From positions 1 to 21,938 of the forward strand of contig DATIPA010000109.1 of assembly GCA_035472475.1 (NCBI GenBank): a stretch of DNA of 21,938 nucleotides, read 5' to 3'. The DNA is from JAFAXD01 sp035472475. GTDB taxonomy: Bacteria; Pseudomonadota; Alphaproteobacteria; Rhizobiales; Xanthobacteraceae. Below are positions 1-7,595 of this stretch, one piece after another. A program made the translations under genes and the position numbers. Position 1 is the first letter of the stretch. Every line of letters begins with the position of its first letter. The notes under the pieces were generated by a model. It saw only the letters and a list, made by a program, of their open reading frames with translations. It did not search any database and had not been told where the DNA came from.

Positions 1-123
1 CCGGCCAAGCGGCCGCTACGCATTTTGCGGCGTGATCTATGAAGGCTTGCCCGGCCGAGCACAAGCGGCCGCGGAGGCGGGATGGGGGTGCAAAATCGCG
101 CGGTGAACGGCCGGCGAACGCCG

Positions 124-1134
124 TTAAGCCGTCTTCAGTCCGTACAATTCGGCCAGTAGCTCGTAGGAGCGCCGGCGCGCCGCGTGATCATAGACCATCG
201 TGGTCACCATCAGCTCGTCCGCTTGCGTCGCGGCAATCAGCGGGTCAAGCCGCTCTCGCACTGTCGCGGGCGCGCCGACAAACAGCCGTGCGCGATTGTG
301 TCGGATATGTTCGCGATCGATCGGCGTGAAGGAATAGGCGGCGGCTTCCTCGGGACTGGCCAGCGGAAGATACTCGCCTTTCGATCGGCGCACGAAATTG
401 AGATCGACCGTTAAGGCAAGGCGTTCGGCCTCGGCGTCGGTCTCCGCGCAGACGACGGCGACCGCAAGGATCGCATGCGGAACCTTGAGCGCAACCGATG
501 GCTTGAACCGGTTGCGATAGTCGGTCATCGCTGCGATCGCATCATGGCTTGCGAAATGATGCGCGAATGAAAAGCCGGCTCCGATCGCGGCCGCCAGTTG
601 TGCACTGTACCCGCTCGAGCCAAGCAGAAAGATCGGCGGCAGCGGCACGTCGGCCGGCATGGCGCGCACCTTCCGAAACGGGTGACCCTCCGGGAACGAA
701 CCTTGCTCGAACAGCAACAATTCTTGGAAGCGCTCCAGAAAATCATCGTCGTCGCGAATATCCTGCCGACGCCTCAGCGCGATCGACGTGATTTGATCCG
801 TCCCGGGGGCGCGCCCAATTCCCAGATCGATGCGACCCGGAAACAGCGCCTCGAGAACTTTGAAACGCTCGGCCACCATCAGCGGCGCGTGGTTCGGTAG
901 CATCACGCCACCGGCCCCGACGCGAATATTCGTCGTTACGGCGGCGATCTGACCGATCATGATGTCGGGTGCGGAACTCGCGATCGAGGGCAGATTGTGG
1001 TGTTCGGCGACCCAGTAGCGCACGTAGCCAAGCGTGTCGGCGAGGCGCGCAAGGTCGAGCGTGTTTTTGAGCGACGTCGGTCCGGAGCCGCCGGTGGTGA
1101 CAGGCGAAAGGTCGAGGACTGACAGGGGCGGCAT
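124..1134 (-). CDS. LLM class flavin-dependent oxidoreductase (MsnO8-type)
   Basis: A protein of about 336 residues of the bacterial luciferase-like TIM-barrel family, which uses reduced flavin (usually FMNH2) with or without O2. The N-terminus (MPPLSVLDLSPV), the VAEHHN segment near residue 45, the GAGGVMLPNHAPL segment and the DLGIGRAPGTD segment near residue 100 are the hallmarks of the MsnO8-like subgroup, as I know the family. Length is normal for it. The frame opens upstream at a TTG (1155), but the ATG at 1134 fits the family N-terminus better; neither has a clear Shine-Dalgarno. It stands first in a run of minus-strand genes read leftwards, with about 57 bp to the small exported protein upstream of it. 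The substrate cannot be predicted from sequence. Confidence 0.9.
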   Translation of the reverse strand: MPPLSVLDLSPVTTGGSGPTSLKNTLDLARLADTLGYVRYWVAEHHNLPSIASSAPDIMIGQIAAVTTNIRVGAGGVMLPNHAPLMVAERFKVLEALFPGRIDLGIGRAPGTDQITSIALRRRQDIRDDDDFLERFQELLLFEQGSFPEGHPFRKVRAMPADVPLPPIFLLGSSGYSAQLAAAIGAGFSFAHHFASHDAIAAMTDYRNRFKPSVALKVPHAILAVAVVCAETDAEAERLALTVDLNFVRRSKGEYLPLASPEEAAAYSFTPIDREHIRHNRARLFVGAPATVRERLDPLIAATQADELMVTTMVYDHAARRRSYELLAELYGLKTA

Positions 1135-1190
1135 GCGGGCGTTATGGTTCCGCAAACATGTAGGAGAGGATTTGCCGTCGGCAACCGTGC

Positions 1191-1484
1191 TCAGAACGGC
1201 CAGTGCGGGAGCACACGCCAGTCGTACTTCCAGCCGGTGAGCGCACCGTTACGAAACTGCAGGAACAATCGTTCGCCCACGGGATAACCCGGCACGCCGG
1301 CGTCGCGGTCGGTCGTATAGATGACCGTGTCGGACCTCGTCTCTACGCGGATGATCCCGACCCCGAGCGCGGTCGCAGCGTCCTGCGGCGTCATTCCCAG
1401 CGCCAGCGGCAGCGTGTTGGGGAGGTGCGCGCCTCCGCACACGCCGGTCCAGCCGATGCAGAACAGCACGAACAAACGTCTCAT
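1191..1484 (-). CDS. Small exported hypothetical protein
   Basis: A 97-residue protein starting MRRLFVLFCIGWTGVCGG, a short Sec-type signal sequence; a Cys near the end of the hydrophobic stretch leaves a lipoprotein possible but without a clean lipobox. The mature part contains LALGMTPQDAATALGV and ends in RLFLQFRNGALTGWKYDWR. A 'helix pair plus strand with G-x-L-x-G-W' arrangement recalls small BamE/SmpA-like periplasmic folds, but that is inference. I chose the ATG at 1484 over a TTG nine bases earlier because it puts the positive charges directly before the hydrophobic core. No good Shine-Dalgarno is visible. It lies between the L,D-transpeptidase and the flavin oxidoreductase, on the same strand as both. 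Function unknown. Confidence 0.7.
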   Translation of the reverse strand: MRRLFVLFCIGWTGVCGGAHLPNTLPLALGMTPQDAATALGVGIIRVETRSDTVIYTTDRDAGVPGYPVGERLFLQFRNGALTGWKYDWRVLPHWPF

Positions 1485-1564
1485 GGGTAGCAACGGTCGG
1501 GTGTCAGACGGTGGTCAGAATACAGCCTTTCGGACGCCAGACCACTAGTTCGTAACCCGCGCGA

Positions 1565-2551
1565 TCAGCGCGCCACCGTAGTCTGATTCGTAGCCGAGGT
1601 ACGCGCGGGCGGGCCAGATAACACGACCACCCGGGTGCCAACCTGCACTCGCGTGTAGAGGTCCGCGATGTCGTCGTTGGTCAGCCGAATGCAGCCGGAG
1701 GAGACAAACGTCCCGATGGTTGACGGCTGGTTGGTGCCGTGAATGCGATAGACCGTGTTTCCGAGATAAAGCGCGCGCGCGCCAAGCGGATTGCTTGGGC
1801 CTCCGGCCATGAACCGCGGCAGGTAAGGCTGGCGCTCAATCATTTCCTTGGGCGGTGTCCAATCGGGCCATTCGGCAACCCTGGTGATCCGCTCGCGGCC
1901 CGACCACGTGAAGCCTTCGCGACCGACGCCGATGCCGTAGCGCATCGCCTGATCCTTGCCGAGCACCAGGTAGAGGTAGGTGTTCGGCGTGTCGATCACG
2001 ATCGTGCCGGCCGGCTCCTTGGTCGGGTAGAACACGACCTGCCGACGGAAGATCGCCGGCAATTGCTTGGGTTGACCCTGTTCAGCCTGGTATTCGGGCG
2101 GCAATGCACCACTCGCCCCGGCGGGTGCTTGGCCGCTTGGGAGCGTTGCAACGCCGGTTCCACCGCCGACGTCCGCCGGAGGCCTTGCGTCGGGCGGCCC
2201 TTCCGAGGGGCCTGCCAGAGCCGGCGGCACGCGGGAATAAACCTGTGGCTCGGCCGGCGCCGCGGCCTGCGGGTAGGGGCTGTAGCGATGCTCTTCGTAT
2301 GGCGGCGGATAGGCGGGTTGGACAACGACCGGAGGGGCTGCGGCTGGCGGCGCATCCATCGCATCCATGTCTTCGGGGGGAAGCGGAGGAGCAGCGCCGG
2401 GGTACCCGTGATAGGCCCCTCCCGATGGCGCAGGATAATATTGCGCCGACGCGACGCCGCTTGACGCGGCCAGCGCGATGACGCCTGCGGATAAACCGAG
2501 CCAAATCCTCAAGCGAAGCCTGTCGGTTTGGCCGGCGCGAATTTCGGTCAT
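1565..2551 (-). CDS. L,D-transpeptidase (YkuD domain), exported, proline-rich
   Basis: A 328-residue protein with a signal peptide (residues about 1-36, ending AASSGVASAQ), a proline/alanine/tyrosine-rich low-complexity linker (about 37-165) and a C-terminal YkuD catalytic domain (about 170-310). The active site is visible as His271 in the HGTN motif and Cys287 in SSGCIRL. The family forms 3-3 crosslinks in peptidoglycan or attaches proteins to it, acting in the periplasm. The linker probably lets the domain reach across the periplasm or bind the wall. The frame extends upstream to 2674, but the ATG at 2551 begins the signal peptide and has a GGGGA motif about 8 bases before it. Several homologous enzymes usually coexist in one rhizobial genome, so no gene symbol is assigned. 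Confidence 0.93.
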   Translation of the reverse strand: MTEIRAGQTDRLRLRIWLGLSAGVIALAASSGVASAQYYPAPSGGAYHGYPGAAPPLPPEDMDAMDAPPAAAPPVVVQPAYPPPYEEHRYSPYPQAAAPAEPQVYSRVPPALAGPSEGPPDARPPADVGGGTGVATLPSGQAPAGASGALPPEYQAEQGQPKQLPAIFRRQVVFYPTKEPAGTIVIDTPNTYLYLVLGKDQAMRYGIGVGREGFTWSGRERITRVAEWPDWTPPKEMIERQPYLPRFMAGGPSNPLGARALYLGNTVYRIHGTNQPSTIGTFVSSGCIRLTNDDIADLYTRVQVGTRVVVLSGPPARTSATNQTTVAR

Positions 2552-2701
2552 TAATCTAGTCCCCACCCACATTATCCCCGCGCCGCGAAGCATGCCCGTG
2601 TTGTCGAGAAAAGATAGGGCAGCATGAAGGCAGAAGCGCGACCAACCCCAATCGCAGCATGCTACCGGGCGCACCTTAACCGCAGCCTAACCCTAGCGAA
2701 T

Positions 2702-3058
2702 TCAAGCCGGGAGCTGTTCGATCGCATCGACGCGGTTGGGATAGAACGCCACATGGCCGGCGATCTCGGCGACCCCCGGGAATGGACGCTCATAGGTCCA
2801 GATCGCGTTTTCCGCGGTCCGGCCCTCGGCCTTGATCGAGTAGTACGATGCATCGCCCTTATAGGGACAATGGGTTTTGTGTTCGGTGCGCGCGAGCAGA
2901 CTCGTGTCGACATCGGCAAGCGGGATATATAGCACCGCCGGGTAGGTGGCTTCCTGCAGCGACAATGCGTGGGTGGTATCGGCGACCGTGTGGCCAGCAA
3001 AGCGCACGCGCACGCGATTCGGGTTGGGTGAGATGGTGATCGGATGGTCGTTTACCAT
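2702..3058 (-). CDS. DUF427 domain-containing protein
   Basis: A 118-residue cytoplasmic protein matching DUF427 over its whole length: N-terminal strands (NRVRVRFAGHTVADT), the central YIPLADVDTSLL and the family signature CPYKGDASYYS near residue 65, then WTYERPFPGVAEIAGHVAFYP. The conserved Cys, Lys and Gly in the signature are intact. Biochemical function is not established to my knowledge. The start is well supported: GGAGG sits six bases before the ATG. It lies 104 bp downstream of the LivK-type binding protein on the same strand, with a GC-rich hairpin between them, so it may be transcribed separately. Confidence 0.88.
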   Translation of the reverse strand: MVNDHPITISPNPNRVRVRFAGHTVADTTHALSLQEATYPAVLYIPLADVDTSLLARTEHKTHCPYKGDASYYSIKAEGRTAENAIWTYERPFPGVAEIAGHVAFYPNRVDAIEQLPA

Positions 3059-3088
3059 CGAATTCCTCCGCCTTTGTCAAAGCGCCAT

Positions 3089-3110
3089 AGCCCGCCAGAT
3101 GGGGCGGGCT
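3089..3110 (-). terminator. GC-rich hairpin between binding protein and DUF427 gene
   Basis: A perfect 8-bp inverted repeat (AGCCCGCC / GGCGGGCT) with a 6-nt loop lies 3' of the LivK-type gene and 5' of the DUF427 gene. It is probably a terminator or transcript-end stabiliser for the binding protein gene. There is no run of U directly after the stem on the minus strand (ATGGCGCTTT follows), so it is not a textbook intrinsic terminator. Confidence 0.4.
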
Positions 3111-3162
3111 CTTTCACCCGCCAATATGGTTTCACGCGAATGTTAGCGGTACTCCGGACGCG

Positions 3163-4374
3163 CTAACTTCCGACCTCGCCGCTCAGCACCGGGCCGAACA
3201 GCTCCCAGCGCTCGCCCGTGAAACGCATCAGGCGCATCTGTTCGATCGGGAAATAGTCCGTCGCGCTGGTGTTGATGGTGATGCCTGGCAGGAGCATGGG
3301 GCCTGTGATCGCTTTGAGCGATGCCGCCTGCTTCATCACGTTCGCGCGTGTGAGATCATCCCCGCATTGTTCGAGGACGCGCACCATCGTTTGGGCGACC
3401 GCATATCCGTAGACCGTGAAACTCGACGTCCGATCGCCCTCGGGAAAGTATTTGTCCATAAACGCCAACCACTCCTTGAAGGCCGGGTCATCCTTCCAGG
3501 TTGGATCCGTCGGATCTTTGTAGTAGGCGGTCGACAGCACTCCCGTCGCATTCTCCAGCCCGGCGGGTTTCAACACGGAGCCCACGGAATTCGACACGTT
3601 GTTGAGCAGGTGCAGCGGGTGCCAGTCGATCTCGGCCACCTTGCGGATTGCCTGCGCGGCAAATTTGGGCGTAGCGACATTGAAAAAAACGTCGGCGCCG
3701 CTGCCCTTGAGACTGATGATCTGAGAATTGACCGTCGGATCGGTGGTCTCATAGGCCTGCTCGGACACGATCGGGATCTTGCCCGCCAACCCATCCTTGA
3801 GGCCCTTCAGATAGTCCTTACCGTAGTCGTCGTTCTGATAGAGGACGCCGATCTTGCCGTTGGGATGCTGCTCAATCAGATATTTGGCGTAGATGCGGCC
3901 TTCGCTCTGGTAGTTCGGCTGCCAACCCATCGTCCACGGGAAATTGGCTGGGTCGCCGAACTTGGTCGCGCCGGTCGCTACGAACAGCTGTGGCACGCCT
4001 TTGCCGTTCATGTAACGCTCGATTGCGGTGTTGTGCGCGGTTCCGAGACTCTGAAAGATCAGCAGCACCTCATCGCTTTCCACCAGCTTGCGCGCCTGTT
4101 CGACGGTCTTCGGTGGGCTGTAACCATCGTCATACGAGATGAAAGTGATCTTGCGGCCTTTGACACCGCCCTCGGCGTTCACTTTGGTGAAATAGGCCGC
4201 GATGGTGCGGCCGATCATGCCATAGGCGGAGGCGGGGCCGCTGTAAGGGTTGATGTTGCCGATTTTGATCTCGGTGTCGGTGGCGCCCGGGCCATATTGC
4301 TTTTGCGCAGTCGCCGGGCTTGTCAGCAACAGAACGACGCAGGCCGTCAGCATTGCCAGCGGGTGACGCTTCAT
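3163..4374 (-). CDS. ABC transporter substrate-binding protein, branched-chain amino acid type
   Basis: A 403-residue periplasmic type I solute-binding protein (Peripla_BP_6/LivK-like). A clear signal peptide (MKRHPLAMLTACVVLLLTSPATAQ) precedes the usual start of the mature domain, TEIKIGNINPYSGPASAYG. Later segments, YDDGYSPPKTVEQARKLVE and VLYQNDDYGKDYLKG, are typical of this family. GGAGG five bases before the ATG supports the start. Such proteins deliver amino acids, or in soil bacteria often aromatic acids, amides or urea, to a LivHMGF transporter. No permease or ATPase gene is adjacent, so it is an orphan receptor here. The ligand cannot be read from sequence. Confidence 0.93.
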   Translation of the reverse strand: MKRHPLAMLTACVVLLLTSPATAQKQYGPGATDTEIKIGNINPYSGPASAYGMIGRTIAAYFTKVNAEGGVKGRKITFISYDDGYSPPKTVEQARKLVESDEVLLIFQSLGTAHNTAIERYMNGKGVPQLFVATGATKFGDPANFPWTMGWQPNYQSEGRIYAKYLIEQHPNGKIGVLYQNDDYGKDYLKGLKDGLAGKIPIVSEQAYETTDPTVNSQIISLKGSGADVFFNVATPKFAAQAIRKVAEIDWHPLHLLNNVSNSVGSVLKPAGLENATGVLSTAYYKDPTDPTWKDDPAFKEWLAFMDKYFPEGDRTSSFTVYGYAVAQTMVRVLEQCGDDLTRANVMKQAASLKAITGPMLLPGITINTSATDYFPIEQMRLMRFTGERWELFGPVLSGEVGS

Positions 4375-4570
4375 CGTCTCCTCCCTGCAAAGAACCGTTG
4401 GCGCGATGCTAGAACAAGCCGGTCCGCCACACCAGCTTTGTGCACCGCGGCCTGGGCCAAGCAGCGACCGCTTCGAGGAGCAAGCGACAGGCTCAGGAGT
4501 ATGACGGTCGGATCGCAGGGGTCGTGCCGTGTCGAACGCGCCGACGGTTTGACCAAGCGCAAAATTCTAT

Positions 4571-4607
4571 GGCGCCCGCATTGGTAACGTGCCCAATATT
4601 GGGCGCC
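4571..4607. promoter_or_regulatory. Palindrome/hairpin upstream of the universal stress protein gene
   Basis: 4591-4604 is a perfect 14-bp palindrome, GCCCAATATTGGGC, ending 28 bp before the Usp start. It overlaps a larger inverted repeat with arms GGCGCCC (4571-4577) and GGGCGCC (4601-4607); inside it ATTGG and CCAAT can also pair. It may be a dimeric regulator's operator or an RNA hairpin in the 5' leader. It lies in the 258-bp divergent gap between the LivK-type and Usp genes. The regulator is unknown; it does not match the FNR/FixK consensus TTGAT-N4-ATCAA. Confidence 0.45.
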
Positions 4608-4632
4608 AGACCATTGGATGTGCGAGATACTC

Positions 4633-5457
4633 ATGATCAAGGACATGCTGGTGAACCTGTCGATGGGAGACAAACATCCCGCCACCGATTACGCGGCCTC
4701 GCTAGCGGGACTTACCGAGGCCCACCTTGCAGGCATCGCCTTTCGTTTCGATCCGGCGATGCAGACGAGCGCGTTCGGTCTGTTCCCGCCGACGCTTGTG
4801 GAAATGGCCATCCAGGAGAATGAGCAGGCGGTCGAGCGCGCGACCGGGGATTTCCAGCGCGCCGCGGAGCTTGCCGGCGTGACCTTCGAAACCGTGACCG
4901 TACCAGCCACGCTGGTGGGAGCCGGCGACGCGTTCGGACAGACGGCCCGCCGTTTTGACCTCGTGGTTGTCGGGCAGCCGCGCCCGGATGTTGACGCCGC
5001 CGAGGAGCTGCTGATTGAGGCAGCGCTGTTCGATTCCGGACGCCCGGTGCTCGTCGTTCCCTATATCCACAGAGGGGGCGCCAAGCTCGACCGGATGGCG
5101 CTTTGCTGGGACGGCAGTCGCCCCGCGGCGCGCGCCATCGCCGATGCCCTGCCGCTGATGCGGCGCGCCAAATCAATCGATGTTGTGCTGATCAAGAACG
5201 AAACCCACCGCGGCGAAATCGAGGGAGCCGACATCGCCCAGCATCTGGCACGCCACGATCTCCCGATCACCCTCGCCGAAGTGCCGCAGGGTGACGTCGA
5301 CATTGGCAACACGATTCTCAACTACGTCGCGGACCACGCGATCGACCTCATGGTGATGGGCGGTTACGGGCACTCGCGTTTGCGCGAACAGGTGTTTGGT
5401 GGCACCACCCGCACGGTTCTGGCATCGATGACGGCTCCGACCCTGCTGTCGCATTGA
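4633..5457 (+). CDS. Universal stress protein, tandem Usp domains
   Basis: A protein of about 274 residues with two Usp (Rossmann-like) domains. The first begins MIKDMLVNLSMGD and is degenerate; the second, from about residue 145, begins DRMALCWDGSRPAARAI and ends with the ATP-binding pattern G-2x-G-9x-G in GGYGHSRLREQVFGG followed by TTRTVL. Family members bind ATP or act as stress-induced regulators or chaperones in the cytoplasm. The ATG at 4633 is preferred over the ATG at 4618 because it matches the usual N-terminus of these proteins. The gene is divergent from the LivK-type gene and convergent with the alcohol dehydrogenase (38 bp between stops). The palindrome upstream suggests dedicated regulation. 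Confidence 0.9.
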   Translation: MIKDMLVNLSMGDKHPATDYAASLAGLTEAHLAGIAFRFDPAMQTSAFGLFPPTLVEMAIQENEQAVERATGDFQRAAELAGVTFETVTVPATLVGAGDAFGQTARRFDLVVVGQPRPDVDAAEELLIEAALFDSGRPVLVVPYIHRGGAKLDRMALCWDGSRPAARAIADALPLMRRAKSIDVVLIKNETHRGEIEGADIAQHLARHDLPITLAEVPQGDVDIGNTILNYVADHAIDLMVMGGYGHSRLREQVFGGTTRTVLASMTAPTLLSH

Positions 5458-5495
5458 GCCTGGGACGAGTGCTTGCCGCGACCGCTGTAGGAACT

Positions 5496-6485
5496 TCAAA
5501 TCGGCGGCACTAGAACGGCCGCGCCTTCAAAACGTCCGTGACGCAAATCTGCGAGCGCGGTGTTTGCCTCGGCCAGCGGGTAGGCGACTGTTTCGGTTCT
5601 GATGCCAACTTTCGGAACGAGGTCGAAAAACGACAACCCGTCCTGGCGCGTAAGGTTTGCGACCGATACGAGCGCGCGCTCTTCCCACAATATCGAATAG
5701 GGGAAGCTCGGGATGTCACTCATGTGAATGCCGGCACAAACCACGCGTCCGCCCTTGCGCACGGCTCGCAGAGCTGCCGGGACGAGCGCGCCGACCGGCG
5801 CATAGATGATCGCGCAATTAAGCGGTTGCGGCGGCGCCTCGTCCGAACCGCCGGCCCAGCACGCGCCGAGATCTCGCGCAAAGACCTGCCCTTTCACATC
5901 GCCGGGCGTCGTGAACGCATAGACATTGCGGCCTTGCCAGCGCGCGACCTGCGCGATGATGTGGGCGGCGGCGCCAAAACCGTAGAGCCCGATGTTTTCG
6001 CCCGGTCCGGCGATGACCAGAGATCGCCAGCCGATCAAGCCGGCGCAAAGCAGCGGAGCCGTGTGAATGTCGTCGCCCGATTCGGGCAGCGCAAACACGA
6101 AACGGGCATCCGCGACGACGTGGGTCGCATAGCCACCGTCGCGCGTATATCCGGTGAATTGCGGGCTATCGCACAAGTTTTCCTGACCCCGGCGACAATA
6201 CGGGCAGACACCACAGGTGTGGCCGAGCCACGGAACGCCCACGCGCATTCCGACCCGCAGGTTGTCGACCGCGTCGCCGATCGCATCGATCCGTCCAACA
6301 ATTTCGTGACCGGGGATCAGCGGCAGCCGGGGCTGTGGAAGTTCGCCGTCAACGACATGCAGATCGGTTCGGCAGACGCCGCACGCTGCGACGCGCACCC
6401 GCACTTCGCCTCGACCAGGTGCCGGGTCGGGGAGCGAAACAACCGCGAGGGGAGTGCGCGGCGCACTAAGCTGCATGGCCCGCAT
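5496..6485 (-). CDS. Zinc-dependent alcohol dehydrogenase family protein
   Basis: A 329-residue medium-chain dehydrogenase/reductase. Catalytic zinc ligands are visible as Cys38 (ACGVCRTDLH), His60-Glu61 (PGHE) and Cys147 (PLLCAGLIGWRSL). The structural zinc site is complete: Cys91, Cys94, Cys97 and Cys105. The nucleotide-binding fold has GLYGFGAAAH instead of the classic GxGxxG, which is common in this subfamily. It probably oxidises a primary alcohol or reduces an aldehyde with NAD(H) or NADP(H). AGAAGG about six bases before the ATG at 6485 supports this start. It resembles AdhA/AdhP-type enzymes, but I do not assign a symbol. Divergent from the pseudoprotease gene (161-bp gap). Confidence 0.92.
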   Translation of the reverse strand: MRAMQLSAPRTPLAVVSLPDPAPGRGEVRVRVAACGVCRTDLHVVDGELPQPRLPLIPGHEIVGRIDAIGDAVDNLRVGMRVGVPWLGHTCGVCPYCRRGQENLCDSPQFTGYTRDGGYATHVVADARFVFALPESGDDIHTAPLLCAGLIGWRSLVIAGPGENIGLYGFGAAAHIIAQVARWQGRNVYAFTTPGDVKGQVFARDLGACWAGGSDEAPPQPLNCAIIYAPVGALVPAALRAVRKGGRVVCAGIHMSDIPSFPYSILWEERALVSVANLTRQDGLSFFDLVPKVGIRTETVAYPLAEANTALADLRHGRFEGAAVLVPPI

Positions 6486-6646
6486 GAGCGCCTTCTCACG
6501 TCGAACGCGGCCTATTCGCGATCACGAGCGCACGAGATCCCGGCGCGCAGCATAGCGGTGGCGGCCGGCGTTGGCCCCGCCCATTCGGCCAGTAGCTGCG
6601 GCAGGCAGCCGGTGTCATATCGGCGCATGCACTACGGGAGATCCTC

Positions 6647-7546
6647 ATGACGGAGTCAAACAATCCACTGCTTGCGCTGTCGGCCGCCGGCGCACAACTC
6701 GTCGAGCGCGCAGCCAAAGCCGTCGTTGCGGTGCATCATGGCGGACGCGGCACCATCAGCGGGGTTCACTGGCGCTCCGGCGTCATCGTGACCGCCGAGG
6801 AGATGCTCGAGCAGGAGAAGGACATCACGGTGACGTTGCCGGGGGGACGGCAGGTGACCACCGCGCTTGCCGGCCGCGATCCGTCGACCGATGTAGCGGT
6901 GCTGCGCGTGGCGCCAGACGGACTTGGGGTTGCGGAGGTGACCGATGCCACCGCTCTGCACCCCGGTCATCTAGTGCTCGCGGTCGGCAACCATGCGGGC
7001 GCGCCGCTCGCGTCCTTCGGCATGGTCGCGTATGTGGGCGGGGCTTGGCACAGCATGCGTGGTGGTACCATCGACAGTTCCCTGCGTCTCGATCTGACGC
7101 TCAATCCGGCCGGCGAGGGCGGCGCACTTGTTGACGCGCAAGGCCGCGTCCTCGGCATGACCGTCACGGGGCCCCGCCGCCGCGTGCTCGCGATTCCGAC
7201 CGCGACCATCGATCGATCGGTCGATCAACTCCTGGCCAAGGGATATGTGGGGCGCGGATATCTTGGTGCCGGCCTGCAGCACGCACGCCTTCCAGCCGAC
7301 GCGACCGGTTCGCGTCGAGCTGGTGTGCTGATCGCAAGCCTCGACCCAGAAGGGCCGGCAGCGCGCGCGGGCCTGCTGGTGGGTGACGTCATCACCGCGT
7401 GGAATGAAACGCCGGTCGAGCGTACGCGCGACGTGATGCGGCTCTTGGGGCCGGACAGCGTCGGTAACAGCGTCGAGCTCAAACTGGTGCGCGGCGGCGC
7501 ACCCTCGATCGTCAAGATCACGGTCGGCGAGCGGCCACTGACCTGA
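6647..7546 (+). CDS. Trypsin-like (S1C/HtrA-type) pseudoprotease with PDZ domain
   Basis: A 299-residue protein with the HtrA/DegP layout: a trypsin-like fold (about 15-195) and one PDZ domain (about 205-297: GYLGAGLQHARLP, AGVLIASLDPEGPAARAGL, GDVITAWNETPV). The catalytic triad is broken. At the His position TAEEML replaces the usual TNxHV, putting Glu52 where His is expected; Asp82 (STDVAVL) remains; the GNSGGPL nucleophile loop reads GEGGAL, with Gly158 in place of Ser. There is no signal peptide, so it is probably cytoplasmic, unlike true DegP. I infer a peptide-binding scaffold rather than a protease. GGGAG six bases before the ATG supports the start. It heads a same-strand trio with the LuxR-type regulator (49 bp) and GNAT protein. 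Confidence 0.88.
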   Translation: MTESNNPLLALSAAGAQLVERAAKAVVAVHHGGRGTISGVHWRSGVIVTAEEMLEQEKDITVTLPGGRQVTTALAGRDPSTDVAVLRVAPDGLGVAEVTDATALHPGHLVLAVGNHAGAPLASFGMVAYVGGAWHSMRGGTIDSSLRLDLTLNPAGEGGALVDAQGRVLGMTVTGPRRRVLAIPTATIDRSVDQLLAKGYVGRGYLGAGLQHARLPADATGSRRAGVLIASLDPEGPAARAGLLVGDVITAWNETPVERTRDVMRLLGPDSVGNSVELKLVRGGAPSIVKITVGERPLT

Positions 7547-7560
7547 TGGAAAGTAGGCAG

Positions 7561-7588
7561 GCTCTCCCCAAATAACAACTGGGAGAGC
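7561..7588 (+). promoter_or_regulatory. Hairpin covering the regulator gene's ribosome binding site
   Basis: GCTCTCCC (7561-7568) and GGGAGAGC (7581-7588) form a perfect 8-bp stem around a 12-nt A-rich loop. The right arm contains GGGAG, the best Shine-Dalgarno for the LuxR-type gene starting at 7596. The stem begins 14 bp after the pseudoprotease stop codon. If folded it would hide the ribosome binding site. No U-tract follows, so it is a poor intrinsic terminator. A regulatory role is inferred, not shown. Confidence 0.5.
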
Positions 7589-7595
7589 TGGGCTG

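Noticed and set aside
1..72. Repeated AAGCGGCCGC (7-16 and 63-72), each preceded by CCGGCC
   Set aside because: Two short GC-rich copies at the window edge; too short to call a repeat family and possibly part of a gene whose rest lies outside.
1739..2464. 241-residue plus-strand frame opposite the L,D-transpeptidase linker
   Set aside because: Arises from the proline-rich codon bias of the opposite strand; Arg/Trp-rich, no domain.
3367..4587. 406-residue plus-strand open frame antisense to the LivK-type gene
   Set aside because: Mirror of a GC-rich coding region; no domain, and the opposite strand encodes a clear binding protein with signal peptide.
4571..4607. FNR/FixK-type anaerobic box upstream of the Usp gene
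   Set aside because: The half-sites are not TTGAT/ATCAA, so the palindrome is described without naming a regulator.
5538..6650. 370-residue plus-strand frame antisense to the alcohol dehydrogenase
   Set aside because: Low-complexity Arg/Asp composition typical of a shadow frame; the other strand has all zinc ligands.
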